From assembly GCA_025769875.1 (NCBI GenBank), contig JAGFNK010000028.1:180411-244410 (forward strand): DNA of 64,000 nucleotides, written 5' to 3'. The stretch is from Russula earlei (taxonomy: Eukaryota > Basidiomycota > Agaricomycetes > Russulales > Russulaceae). Position 1 is the first letter of the stretch; each line of letters starts with the position of its first letter. The notes under the pieces were generated by a model that was not told the origin of the DNA, did no database searches, and saw only the letters and a list, made by a program, of their open reading frames with translations. Shown in pieces: positions 12,676 to 24,280 of the stretch. Made by a program: the position numbers and the translations under genes.

Positions 12676-13827
12676 CAGACAATCGTACCTTCACACTCGA
12701 GCTATCATCCCTGCATCGCTCCGTTCGTACGGTTAGCGTTCTCACCAATGGATGGATTGTGACGCCCCGGAACACCACCTCGACGGGTCCACATCGTCCA
12801 GGGCTCCACACCTCACCGCCACTTCGACGTGCCGGCAGTACTTTGTTCCCTTTCCCCTCAGAACCACCGCTTCCTCGCGCGCTCGCGCTACCGAGTTTTC
12901 TCCTCCACCGTTTCCGTGTCTGACTCGATCGTTTGCGCTTATCCTTTTTCGGACACATTTATTCAATAATAGGCATTGGATAGGCTGTGTGCCCATGATG
13001 TCGTTCTAGTTACTTGTTGAGTCGTCTCTTCCACGCCTGCAGTAGACGTTGTTTTGGACAAGGATGTTGTCAATCAAAAGATGCGGTGTAGGACACAACG
13101 TGTAGGGGGCGCGTGCAGAAATACGTAAATGATGAATCCCTACAATCCCTTTTCGTTCTCCTCTCCCCCTCTGCTTTGCTCTGACTTCCCACCCTCTCAT
13201 CTCCGATGGACGAATCAGAGCCTATCTCGCACCCGGCGAAATATCAGGCCGAGCCTCTTCGCGCCATTGTCTGACCTCAAGCCCCAACTAATGACATCCA
13301 GCTTGCGCCCATTCGTGCTTACGCACCCTTGGCAGAACCTTGGCAGCAGAGCCTTGTCAATTGTCAACGTGGCACGCACCGCCGCCCGAGGCGATACTGC
13401 AGTACTCTTTACGCCTTGGAACGAGCAAATCCAGTCGAGTCGAGCTCGGACTGAGGGCGACGTTCGACATCCTCGGGCCCGCGTCACCTTCGCCGTCCGC
13501 CGTCCGCGTTGTCCTCCTGCCATCCGCATCGCGCCGTCGCGAAACTTTGTTCGCTGGTCCATTTCACGCGTGCTGCGTTACTTGTTTCCCCGGGCCCGAC
13601 CTTATCGCCGTCGACCGTCCACAAGTCACATCCGGAGAACGTACAAAGTCTCGGTCGCACCCGCACGGTTCGATCGGTTTCGCTTGACACTCTCGCCTCA
13701 CCCCGTCTGCATCGCCTTTACCATTGCCCAGCATCACCCGTGTTCTGGTCTGTCTAGCGCCACGACCCAAATTAATAAAACCTGTACAGGTATTGGTTGG
13801 AGTTGGGCGTTTATTTTCTCTTATAAT
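12676..13827. other. Intergenic region between MC3 and MC4
   Basis: Pyrimidine-rich sequence with a 279-codon plus ORF (13129-13968) that overlaps the start of MC4 in another frame. It has no motif and an Arg/Pro/Ser composition typical of chance ORFs in such sequence. No other gene seen. Confidence 0.4.
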
Positions 13828-13834
13828 TATAAAG
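13828..13834 (+). promoter_or_regulatory. TATA box of MC4
   Basis: TATAAAG 52 bases upstream of the ATG at 13886, the same arrangement as at MC3. Confidence 0.5.
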
Positions 13835-13885
13835 CCTCTGTTCCGCTCAACCCCACTATCAGTAATTATTCTTACGCCCCCGGCA

Positions 13886-15793
13886 ATGCTCATCCAAGTC
13901 GATCTCACCGACAGCCCTTCCCCCTTGTCTCCCATTGCCCTCCCTCCAAACTCCAAGGGCGCTCCTGACCGGCATATCCTATTCCTCATGCACAGAAGAC
14001 TCCGAGCGCGGAGATCGTCCTAGCCCACTTGGGGGCCCTGTGAGGGATGTGGGACGATATGAAGCGCACTCTAATGGGTGAGGCTCTATGACTTATCCAC
14101 CACCTTTTTCACCCTCTCAAACGTAGCATGATCGCTACCATAGAGGTCTACGACTATCGCGAGGAGGACATCGTCGTGATGACGGATGAGGAGGAAGAAC
14201 AAAGGGAGTAGACGCTGGCCATCAAAGGAGAATGTCGTGAGTTTCATAACACCTCTCAGGGTTGCGCACCCCGCTTGCTCACCGAGTATCCAAATCCTAG
14301 TTACAGGCAATGGTCGATCTCGTGGCCAACGCGTCTCCCTCAGATGCGTTCGTCTTCTACTGTAAGTGTCCGTGCTACCCCCCACTTTCGTTGATTGATC
14401 GTATTACCTTCCTAGATGCCGGTCACTGCGTCAAGAGCGACGACGACAAACATGTTTGTGCGTATAAACCCAATATCTGTATCCAGGGCTCTGATCAAGT
14501 GATTGTTAAAGATATCGTGACGTGCGATGACGAGAAGATATCAGGCTCGGTTAGGTGTCACTCATTCGGCGGGTTGTTCGACAGGAATTGAACTCTTGCA
14601 GGACGTTCGCGCCCACCTCGTCAACTCACTTCCTCAGGGTTCCCGCCTGACGGTAAGGTCCCTGCACCAATGGCACAGAAAGCTGCTAGAACCGTCCTTT
14701 AGGCTGTCATCGACGCTTGTCATTCAGGCCTGCTTCTCGACCTCGACCACTATAACTGCAAGTGCATCATCCGTAGACGATGCCAATGTAAGCCCTGCAC
14801 TCCATTCTACGATCACATTTGTCTCACCCTCCCGATTGTCAAGCCTACTCAGAGAGGAAGAAGCCCGTTAAAGTGGTTAGTCCGAAGCGACGTCATACTC
14901 ATACAGACCAGGACTGGCTCATGCGTAATGACCCTCAACTCCGCGCGGCGTTCAGACGCGCCGCTATGAAAATGCTTGCCGGTCGCGCGGTGGCGACTGC
15001 TCGTGACGAAGCCGAACAGTGCCAAGAAGGTCAGCTACGAATTTATCCCGCGTTCTCGTTGCGGGAGGTTTTGTAAGTACGAACGACCAAATGGTCCACT
15101 CGTGGTATGAAGCATCATCCCTCTCATCGAGCGTCCTGTCGATTGATCGCTATAATGTAGATATCCCTGTCGGCATGCGCTCACAATGAGCGCACGTGGG
15201 AGGACAGCAAGAGGAAAGGCAAGGGAATGACCGTGGTACGTACCTTCCTTTGACCTCCAACATGTGGCTGAGATATGATGAATGCAGAAGCTGATAAAGA
15301 TATTACGTATGCCTGTTCATCAGCTCTCGGTAGTGACCTACTAACACTGTGCAGGAAAGAATCCATCTGTCCAAGTTGGGGACCTGAACGAACAATTGAA
15401 GTAAGTGTTTTGTGATCTTTTTTCGTTGGCATAGTCAACAGTGTCCTTTGCAGGAGATCCCTCTCGAAGCTGGCTTTCAAGCGCGTCCGGAAGGCCAGGC
15501 GCGCGTTCAGGGAGCTCGATGAGACCATCTCACTCAAGAGGAGAGAAAAGCTGTCGATCAAGTATCGCGACTTGTTGGATTATAGGGAACAGACAGCTCA
15601 GGTGCGTTTTCACGCCTGAGTATCCCTCGACTGATGCCATTTATTGATGATCTTATCAAGATTGGAAGTCTTATCCTCTTGTCAGTTGATCGCCCTTGTC
15701 TCTATATCACTGGCCTTGTCTAACTGAACGTCGCAACAGCGTCTGAGTGATCAGTTTATCCTTCAGCGAGGTCATATCGATCCGCATCATTGA
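13886..15793 (+). pseudogene. Metacaspase-like MC4, broken in the 5' half, intact Cys motif
   Basis: Paralogue of MC3. After the ATG at 13886 the frame must shift to reach PRALLTGISYSS and GGPVRD. The next exon (ending 14236) gives VYDYREEDIVVMTDEEEE, then an in-frame TAG and a shifted WPSKENV. From about 14306 the frame is clean: AMVDLVANASPSDAFVFY; YAGHCVKSDDDKH with the catalytic His; IVKDIVTCDDEKI; DVRAHLVNSLPQGSRLT; AVIDACHSGLLLDLDHYNC with the catalytic Cys and Gly present; a basic region with HTDQDWLMRNDPQLR; ISLSACAHNERTWEDSKR; KNPSVQVGDLNEQLK; a Lys/Arg-rich helix; and a last exon 15740-15793 ending in TGA. Lesions are confined to the first two exons, so it is a young pseudogene, or its start has been remodelled. 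Confidence 0.75.
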
Positions 15794-17090
15794 CGCACCT
15801 TCCGCCCCGCCTTTTGGCTGCAATGTTGTAGTGTGGGCTTCATTCCATCACAAGTAGCTCGGATCGCCACTTCTATTCATCATATATCTGACGCCCATAT
15901 CATAATTCGGTCCAAGTTCCCTCACCTCTTGTCCCTCCACAAACCAACATGCCATGCCAAGCCTTGCATCTCGAAGATCTTGTTTCCTCACCGCGGGCTC
16001 ATGTGAATGCCGGCTTTGATACCTTTTTGTAGAGATACCCCCTTCTTTTCATGTTTCCAATGCAGGCGCGTCTCGTGTCCTATCGCGCTATGGCATCCAA
16101 GCCGGTTTCGCTCTTACTTACGTGCCCGCAATTGCCGATATTTGTCATCTTTGAGAAGACATACACCCCCATCCAACATTTGTCGTGTGTCAATTGCGCT
16201 CCCCAGAGCAAGCCTCGGACATGACGGTACCGTCCGGTGCAACCAGCCTTGCGTCACCTAGCGGTCTCGCACAGTGCGCACTGTTCAGACATGTGTTCCT
16301 AATGTGTGGCAGGTGCTGGTCCTGTCACTTCTGATTGATGTGTGCTGTGTGCTGTGCTGTAGGGGGCTGTAGCTGAAGGTCCTGGGGGCTGGTCACGTTA
16401 CGTTATTCCTTGGCATCACCAAAGGCTGTTCCGTCGTCGCCTTGTCCTCGTCCCTTCCCTCCCACCCCTCTTCCACGGAGTTTCTTGTGGGGCCATGGAC
16501 TGAGTACAATGAATTTGCTGTACATAGGGAACGATGACGGAGTTCTAGTCGCGATCGTCTGCATTACAAGCGTTCCGTTCCGTAATTGAAAGTCTTGGAT
16601 CCTTCCCGTCCTGTTCCATGTCGCTAGCAAACGTCCGGCCACAACTACTGGCACTGAGGAGACGGACAAGGAATACGTACGCATTCTGGCTCGCTGATCT
16701 CCTTCGACCTTTGCACTACACAATTTATTTCGTTCATTCTCATAATCATATAACAATAACAAGCCAAATAATTAGATGGCCACGTTGTGGGCTGTGAAAA
16801 AAAAAAAACGGCTTGATGACCTCATTCACTAGAGAGAACTCGGAACTCAGCTCACGAGCTAAGTGGCTCCACATCATGATGTGCTCTTCATCGATGAAAG
16901 TGGGGCTCGACAAGGAGTATATGATGCCAACAGCCTGAAGTTCCAGTTCTCTCCAGCTGAGCTCCCACTCCCACACATTCGATACGGGTTGGTGCTGGTA
17001 ACCCCCACCGCTGTCCTGTTCATATCTCCACGGCGCCCACGATTTCGATTTCAATCGAACGCACGAAGTCGAAGGCACCCATAACAACAA
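15794..17090. other. Intergenic region
   Basis: No coding pattern recognised. Short TG-rich stretch near 16330-16370 and an A-run at 16796-16809. Confidence 0.4.
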
Positions 17091-17310
17091 ATGCGCGCTT
17101 CCGCCATCTTTGCCCTCATCTGCCTCGCCTTTCGCGTCGCTCCGTCGTTCGCGCTTCCTTCAGGCCCGGGGACCACCTTGTGAAGCTGCGCCTCTTCAGC
17201 TCTGTTGCGCTCTTGAATCTGACCTGCCTGGCAGAACTAAACGTATGCCCAGTCCCGAACCTCGCCGAGGGGGGAATGAGGTTCGCGCCGCCGAAGGAGC
17301 TACCGCGTAG
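17091..17310 (+). CDS. Small secreted protein A (54 residues, shared leader family)
   Basis: Exon 1 is 17091-17179 and exon 2 is 17235-17310. The 55-base intron has a TCTGAC branch-like site. The leader MRASAIFALICLAFRVAPSF is a clean signal peptide. Two other loci in this window (19.6-20.1 kb and 31.6-32.2 kb) share it, with the intron in the same phase after the leader. The mature part is short and basic and starts after a TKR dibasic site (possible Kex2 cut), followed by PSPEPRRGGNEV. The frame stops at 17310. Downstream sequence stays open in another frame (to 17479), so the copy may be truncated by a shift. Function unknown; secretion is inferred from the leader. The shared leader makes a real gene likely, but the exact 3' end is uncertain. 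Confidence 0.55.
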
Positions 17311-18385
17311 ACTCAAGAAGCCACTTAAGAGGCCAGGAGGGCATGCAATTGACGCGGGTGACGTGCCGGCGACTATGTGGGGATGCGTGGATTCGCCGGC
17401 AGTTCCGCAGCGCAAACTCACCTTGGCACAGTTCCGATGGTCGCAACATTATGACCGGGAATATAGAAAACGTCTTTAACTCTTCTGTAACATCGAGACT
17501 ATACAATACACATATACATAAACCAATCATGTCAGCCTTGTGCGGAACAGGAAGTGATGCAGTGATGGATCAAAGGAAGCTGAAGGTGAATAGAACCATG
17601 GGGAGCATGCCCTTGTATCAAGAAGGAAGGACTGGCCTGGATCTTAGAACAATACAACACTGTAAGAGCAACATTGTGGACACTTCTACTTACCCCTCTA
17701 GTGGTGCACATAAACATTTACACATCTGTAGATATCCACCTATATAGATGAAAACTACATTGCTGATTGCTCTACACCTTGAAACCCACTAGGGTTGCTT
17801 GTCACAATCTTTGAGGTTTGGTGCCTTGAAAATAAGGCCTGATTTCTTCTATACCCAGATCACTTCGAACACTTCTGTTTCCAGCATGTGTCAGTCATGG
17901 TTATGATACCAGAGACTAGATAAACCACATATGCACTTACAAAGACAAGGCAATGCCCAAGCCTCTTGCCTCAATCCTTGATCAATAGTTTCCCTGGCCC
18001 CTAAGGCCTCCGAGCTAAATACTGGTGTAAACCGTGAGCTTCAGTCATTGCATCCATCAGTGATCACTGAGGTAAGGACTTTGTCTCCCATATGCACACA
18101 TATTCTTGCTTATGCCTGGAAAAAGATAGATGTTATCTACGTAACAAATACAAATGGTCAAAGGAAGAGGGGGGGGTGATGAAGATGTTGCAGGGGGCAC
18201 AACGAATGGTTGCGACCGAGAGATCTCGAGGCTGAAATGAAGGGGGTGGTGGCTGCCGAGGGACCTTGAGGTCGCGACCAAGGGGTGTGTCTACTTGACT
18301 TTCCCTCGCGGTGGGCACCGGTTGTATGTCAACATGAAAATGTGCCAGTTGCTGCGATGGGTAGAATGTTCACCCGAGGGGAACA
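17311..18385. other. Intergenic region with an LTR-like scrap
   Basis: Near 17665-17705 the words for gtggacacttctact..acccct resemble part of the solo-LTR family found at 42-47 and 62 kb, in decayed form. No gene recognised. Confidence 0.35.
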
Positions 18386-19256
18386 GTGGACCCGACCCTC
18401 CCCGCAGCGCCGTGGTGCGCGGGCTGGACGAACTCCTTGCCGGCTCTGAATCCGCCACACCGTCCCATTAACGAAAGGAGCCCGAAGGCCACGACTGCGA
18501 CAGGCCCGCTACCGGTCCCCAGGCCGATCCTCGCGCGAGGGATGCTTCTGTCAGGGGTACGTACCGTACAGACATCAGTCCATCGCTCATCCTCGCCCGG
18601 TCGTCGGCCTCATCCCCCCCTTTATTTTTTTATTTTTTTTCAATTCCTCCGGTCACACCGCAGCCCGCGTGAAATCCCTGTCGGAACACAGGCCGCTCTG
18701 CACGGGCTGCGGCCTCATCGTCTGCGCCTTGCACCCGCCACACCGCGTCTGCCCACACTGCGCCGCGCCGCTCCTGACCCCGCCCGAGCGTGCGGCGCTC
18801 ATCGCACAGCTGGAGGAGCTGCGCGACCAGACGCTTGCGGAGGAAGCCGCGGCGCGCGAGAGGGAGGCGGAGGAGCCTGCGCCTTGCCGATGGCGCGTTT
18901 CCCGCTCGCTTTCGGCCCTTCTCCTCGACAACAGCAGCAGCTGGTACGGTGTGCCCGCCGGCGGTGGACACCGCGTCGATTCGCGCACGGGGCGCGTCAA
19001 GGTCGACTCGTATTTTGAGGTCGGGGGCGACCCCGCTGCTACTGCTGCTGCTGCCCGGGCACGGCTCGGAGAGCGAAGAAGAGGCAGCGGCGGTGTTCGA
19101 TGCGCCGTCGTCGCGCTTGCCGCCACCCCCGAGGGATGCTGAGTGTGTGCGGCGTGCGCCTGCGACACGCTGGGTGGATTTGAGGGGCGGCGAAGTACGT
19201 TATGCCTCCGCCGCTGGACGGATCGGAATACGCAAGGGGAGAGCGGAAGGGACCGA
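18386..19256 (+). pseudogene. TRIP4/ASC-1-type C2HC5 zinc-finger protein, partial and frame-shifted
   Basis: A first exon piece reads GPLPVPRPILARGMLLSG. After an intron with a long T-run ending in CAG near 18662, the frame gives RPLCTGCGLIVCALHPP and then CPHCAAPLLTPPERAALI, the Cys/His pattern of the zinc finger of activating signal cointegrator 1 (TRIP4). A Glu/Arg-rich helix follows, then HRVDSRTGRVKVDSYFE. The frame then ends at 19142. The expected C-terminal part (EEEAAAVFDAPSSRLPPPP.. WVDLRGGEVRYA) is in the next frame. The shift falls within a GCT-repeat stretch near 19033-19053. The N-terminal half of the usual protein is not found. In animals this protein links transcription and ribosome rescue complexes; the fungal role is less clear. 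Likely a broken copy, unless the repeat is a sequencing slip. Confidence 0.6.
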
Positions 19257-19624
19257 CGAGCGCCGTCTCCCGGGCAACTGCATGAATTGTTCTGTCGTTC
19301 GGTCTCCTCTCGTCATTCATCAAACACTTCCCTTGCTATTTCATTTGAACTGCCATATCTCAGTTGCCTTGAAACTTGGACGTAGAATCTAATCAGTCTC
19401 GTCGACGCGTGATGCCGCCGTCGGCTTGTTCCCTCATCTCACTCTCTCGTCCTCGCCCGTTATTGCCCTTCCCTCTCTCGTCTCTGCAGTCACCCTTCGA
19501 ACGCCCATATCTGGCATATCATTCCGCACGCAATGCAGCATATCGACACACAACACCATCTTGTCCATCCATCGCTCATTTTATATGCATCAAGACGGCG
19601 AGGTTATAATAAGAAGACATTATA

Positions 19625-20095
19625 TTAATACGGATCCTCAAGTGTCGGACGGCGTCTCCGCCTTGGTTTTCTTGGCCTGCCTGCCTGGACCCCGTTCGTT
19701 CTAGGAGGGGGTTTCTGATTCGGGGAGAAATTTGGAATATCGTCTTTCAAGGGACCACCCAACCCTAGATAACGCATATTTCCATTGATTGTCGGCGGGG
19801 GAGTACCCAGGGGAGGATTGACAGGAAGTATGGCTTTACCATTGACTTTCCCATTTTCATCATAGAAAATGAAGTGCCGGTAGTAGGGACGTTGATCATT
19901 CTGGCCAGAGTTGCTCCCACCGTGACCTCGATTGTTTGATCTTTTGGACGGAATGGCTCTACAACAAAGAGTAAACTAAGGGATGTAATAGCACTTGAGG
20001 GAGCGGGCGCACCTAACCGAGATTGAAGGAAGCGAGAAGGACTGGCCGACGCCCATGGCGAGGCAGATAAAGGAGACGATAGCGGACATGCGCAT
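19625..20095 (-). CDS. Small secreted protein B (138 residues), shared leader family
   Basis: Exon 1 is 20095-20013, the 54-base intron 20012-19959, and exon 2 19958-19625. The frame is open for 139 codons including the stop. The leader (MRMSAIVSFICLAMGVGQSF) matches proteins A and C. A KR site (RAIPSKR) follows the intron. The mature part is Asn/Gly/Pro-rich, with FIFYDENGKVNGKAILPV, then NGNMRYLGLGG, and ends in an Arg-rich tail and LEDPY. No Cys in the mature part, so it is not a disulfide-type effector. The paralogue at 32 kb keeps the YD-NG and G-M-Y-G words but has a different tail. Upstream sequence has GTATACAATAAGAG as a weak TATA candidate near 20225. Function unknown; secretion and Kex2-type processing are inferred. 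Confidence 0.7.
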
Positions 20096-22004
20096 TGTAA
20101 TTATCGTCCATTGAAAATGAGAGTCGGAAAGCGATGGAGAAACGCTGGTTGGTAACCAGTACCAAACGCGAAACAAAGAGGAGCGCTGCTGGAGGGCATT
20201 GGGAATCCTGGCATTGATTGGCTCTTATTGTATACTCCCTGGTGAGCCCGCTCCTGTACGTGGCCAACAGTGAATCTCCCCGCTTCATCACATCATGATA
20301 TCAGTTCATTGATAGGTTGATATTTCCGGACTTGCAGGCTTGTGAGAGCCGTGAGCGCAACATGACGGGGACCACTTCCGAGAGGCTGAGCACGCTCTAG
20401 TCAACTCAGTGGCCAGGTTGGCTCCGTTCTTCCTCTTCGTCTCCTGTCCTTCCTACTGCTCCTTCCCCTATCATCCCGGTCCCAAGCTATCTCTGTGCCC
20501 AACTTGCCGGTTCTCTCAAGTTTCCATTCGCTTTCCCCCCGTGTGACGCGAGTTGCGTCTGTATTTTTCGGTTTCGTTTTCATTTTGCAGGTTCTCTCTC
20601 ATCATCTCACCCCTCTTCTTCCCATCACCCTCGAGCGGCTCACTGCATGGCCATCACAATGTTCATGCCCCCCACCCCCAATTCTCGCCTCTCGCCTAGT
20701 GAAACATGTCCGGAGACACGCAAGTGAGTTCGTAAGGCTGATGAACCCAATGATAGAATAGATGAGATGAGATGAAAGGAGAGGGGAGCGAGAAACCCAG
20801 TGGGCCCGCAGGAGACGACGTTTGCGTGCATTCATTCTGTCAGATCCGCTCGAGCACATACAAAGAAGGGAACAAGGGGGCCACTCCATGTATTCGAGAT
20901 ATGTTTTTATATACAGGAGAGGAGCTAAGGCCTGAAAGACAGCCATATGAGAGGATATCCAAGTCGGTGGAAGGGGTCAGACCGGACGACACGAGGCGTC
21001 GAGGCCTCGTCTCCGGTGGCTGCGCTGGCCCATGGAGATCGGTGGTGGCGAGCTCTTGAGTGAGGGAGGTGATGCGAAGGCAAACTGAAAGTGACCGGAC
21101 GCACGATGGGAGGGATGATGTACTCATGTGAGCGAATTCCGCCGCCAGCCATAATCCGCTACAGTACGTCTCCCGCCCAGGGACATGAAATTTTGACTGT
21201 CCCTAGTCAAACTGTCTAGGGTGGAGTTTTCAGCCGTATGCGCGTTGTGGTGTCGTCGTAGCTGCAGCTGTCCTGAGGTCCTCTGTCGTGCAAGAAGAAA
21301 GTGAGCTTGCGACCGACAAACCGAGCAGGCTTGAACTGCTGGCGACGAAAAGGGGGATGATGGAGCGCTCGAGGTCATCGTATGCTGGTACGTGTGGCAA
21401 GGAGGCGGGACTGGGTGGCGTGAGCGTCGACGAGCCAGTAGTGGAGAGAGGCAGGGCGTGCACATGTGCGTGCTCCACTCTGTCGTCCTGCGTGGTGGTG
21501 GCGCAGCGCATAGCTGCTGTTCCTGCTGCTGCAGTCGCGGGCACGCAATCGGCTTTGTCGCATTGAGTGGTGAGCTCTGCGGAAGGCCGCGTAGCATTGT
21601 CGACAGAGGTGGAGGGTGTGGTCGGCGGCAGGGCCGACTTGTGCGTTGCTCGTGCCAGCGCCTTGCGATAGCTGCGTGCGGCGTGCTGCTGGTATTGGCA
21701 GCGTCTTCTTTGTTGGCAGTTTGGTGGCAGCGTCTGCTCCTGCGCGCCTGGCTGGGCTCTGGTCCGGGGCCTTCTTGGTCTCCTTAGGTGATGCTGGTAG
21801 CGAAGGACGGCAACAGTTCTGCGGTGCTCGTGTCACGCGGAACTGGTGCCACGGCGGCGATGGCGGCTGGCGCTGAGACGGTGGCTGAGGGTGAGACGAA
21901 GAGTGAGACAGGGAATGGAGCTGGGACGACAGCGGTGAGTGAGGCTGAACATGAGGTGACTGGAGATGGGGCAGATGAGGTGGCAGACAGAGCAGGTACG
22001 ACGA
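19955..22004. repeat. Direct segmental duplication, copy 1 (partner 32061-34168)
   Basis: About 2 kb matched in the same orientation at 32061-34168. It spans exon 1, the intron and the promoter of secreted protein B, then non-coding sequence, then a Pro/Ser/Ala-rich minus-strand ORF (22112-21375, 245 codons) that is also open in the partners (34209-33478 and 52092-52823). Copy 2 has about 85 extra bases near 33755-33840. I do not call the Pro/Ser-rich ORF a gene, because composition alone can keep it open. Confidence 0.8.
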
Positions 22005-24280
22005 TGAGTATTGATTGGCTGGTTGACGGTTGAAACGTGTGATATCTGATCTCAGATTCTTGGGCCAGATGGGCTGGTATTTCTTAGGACGAGGTGTAGA
22101 CAGTGTAAACAATATTTTTGATCTCTACCAACCTACTTCAACTACAAGTGATCTCATTTACATTGCTGAATATTGGAACGTCGTAAATATTGCAAAAGTA
22201 AACCACATGAGGTTGTCATCGGATGGGATTCGTTCGGTCATTTTATTGCGCTTGCCATGTCTCGTGTAATTCACCTTCTATTGTCCTGTCTGTTCGCGAG
22301 AAGAATAACCCTGCAACGCACCGCGCGCGAGGGACAACCAACTACCTCTTGTGGCATCCAGTGCGATCGCAATGAACTTGGGCTGCTGCGCTCGTGGAGT
22401 CGGCAGCATTTCACTGCTGCTCCTCAAATTGCCATTCCCAATGCTCGTCAAACGAGTCCCATGCCTGCGGTCGCGACCTTTGTTCCGAGGCCAGCGATAT
22501 GGCTCACCTTACACCTCCCAGGGGGTTGAAATTTTGACCGCCCCCGGTCAAACCTTCTCTTGAATAAAGTCGTCATCCGCGTCTGCAGTGAGTAGTCTCC
22601 GGCTACAAAATTTGCGTGACTGTAATGTGTCGGCGAACGGCTTGATGGCGGCGCTTCTGCTTCTCCAAGGCGGCGGCGTGCTCTTCGTTTTCCAGTTATC
22701 TGGGTGTTCTTTCTCGTTGGTGCGAGGCGCGTAACGGCTAGAGGCGGACGTGAGAGGGCAGCGTGGTCAGGAAGTAGGGGCGTAGGCGGCAAGCGTGAGT
22801 TCGTACATGTAGGCGGAGCCGGAGGTGGCTCAAGGCGGGCCGGAGGCGATATGACGCTGGGAGACACAAAGGGCGTTGGGACGGCGGCTGAAGAGGCTAA
22901 GGCTAAGGTGGGCGACAGGGGATTGAAGGACTGGTACATGAGCTGAGGCGAGTCGGCAAGAGACAGGATGGAGCCGGCAGCAGGCGCGGCTGAGACGACG
23001 GTGGTGGAAACTAAGGCAATGGTGGCAGAACCGGCTGGCAATACGGATGTTGCGGCGGATGTGGCTGAGGCGTCGGCGGGCGATGCTGAACTGACGATGG
23101 CGGGCGATGCTGAGACGGAGGCTGATGATACTGGGGCTGAGGCGGCGGTTGGCAATACGGATGCTACGGCGGCGGCGGGCGATGCTGAGATGGATGGCTG
23201 GCAATACTGGTACTAAGGCTGAGGTGGCAGCGATGGATGCGGATGGGTCTGGGCCGGCGACGACTGGCGATACTGAGACCAAGACTAAAGCTGGTGAGAC
23301 TGGTGAGGCTGGGGCGGCGGCGGTGGACTGGAAGAGAGACAATGGACGAGGGCGGGATGACATGAGCAAGTGGGAGTGGGCCTGCCACGTGCAAGGCCAC
23401 GACACTAGGCGGCGAGACCGGAGCGACGACGACGGGCGATGCAGAGGCCACAAGCGAGGGTCCGAGGGAGAGGGAGGAGTTACGGCGACGGCGGCAGGGG
23501 AGATGATGGGCGACGGAGAGATGATGTCAGAGGGTAACGGTGGAGTCCACCCGCTGCTGTGAGGAAGGCGAGGGCGCGTTCGAGGGCTGATTGGGTGGCG
23601 GTAGACGAGAATTGGATGGCGAACGATGTGGGCAAGGTTGCAAGGGCGGAGCGGGTTGGCGTGCGCGTGCGAGTGGATGCGGTGCCGGCTGGCACGGACA
23701 GGGAGCGAGGCGAAGGGCAAAAGGGCAAGGTAGATGGAGTAGCTGCGACCGGAGAGGAAAAAAAAAGAAAGCGCGAAAATGAAAACGAAAAGCGCATGCC
23801 ACGGGTGGTGAAGGAGAGGGAAGAAACTGCGGGGACATAGAGACCTGACGGCAGCATCTGGGTGGGGAGAATGTGCGTCTTAAGTAAGAAATCTCCAAAA
23901 GAGGGGCTTGTGCCGGGTTGCGGGACTCACCGACGAGACCAGTGACATACTTATGTTTATGTACATCCTTCGAGGGTTGCGAGAGAACGAGACTATTCGA
24001 TCGAGTAGGAGGGAGGGGCTCTGATTCGGATATCGAGTTGTGAAGAGTTGGGGCGGGTGTTGATTCAGTTGACGATGACGATGCCCGGGTATGCAAGTAG
24101 GCGCTCGACGGCGTCCGTATAGTTGGATAGAGGCATAGGGGCCCAAGTGCACGAGCCACAGGGCCCACGGTGGGTAAGCGAATAGGAGACAACTTGCATA
24201 CTGAGTGGTGGTGTAAAAATAATAAAAAAGAAACCACAGAACGAAAACGAAATAACGCACACGCAAATCCATTCCAGCTG
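22005..24280. other. GC-rich low-complexity region
   Basis: Between 22950 and 23310 degenerate units of about 30 bases (GGCGATGCTGAG-like words) repeat on plus, giving Ala/Asp/Glu/Thr-rich ORFs, or Ser/Ala/Val-rich ORFs on minus (23155-22448, 24237-23527). No domain. 22482-22514 is a 33-base exact inverted match to 26304-26336. Confidence 0.4.

Noticed and set aside
13129..13968. 279-codon plus-strand ORF upstream of MC4
   Set aside because: Arg/Pro/Ser-rich with no motif, overlaps the MC4 first exon in another frame and the MC4 TATA box. Best explained by composition.
21375..24237. Long minus-strand Pro/Ser/Ala-rich ORFs (21375-22112, 22448-23155, 22830-23720, 23527-24237)
   Set aside because: Low-complexity GC-rich sequence open in several frames at once. 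No domain, start context or intron pattern. Conservation between copies only reflects recent duplication.
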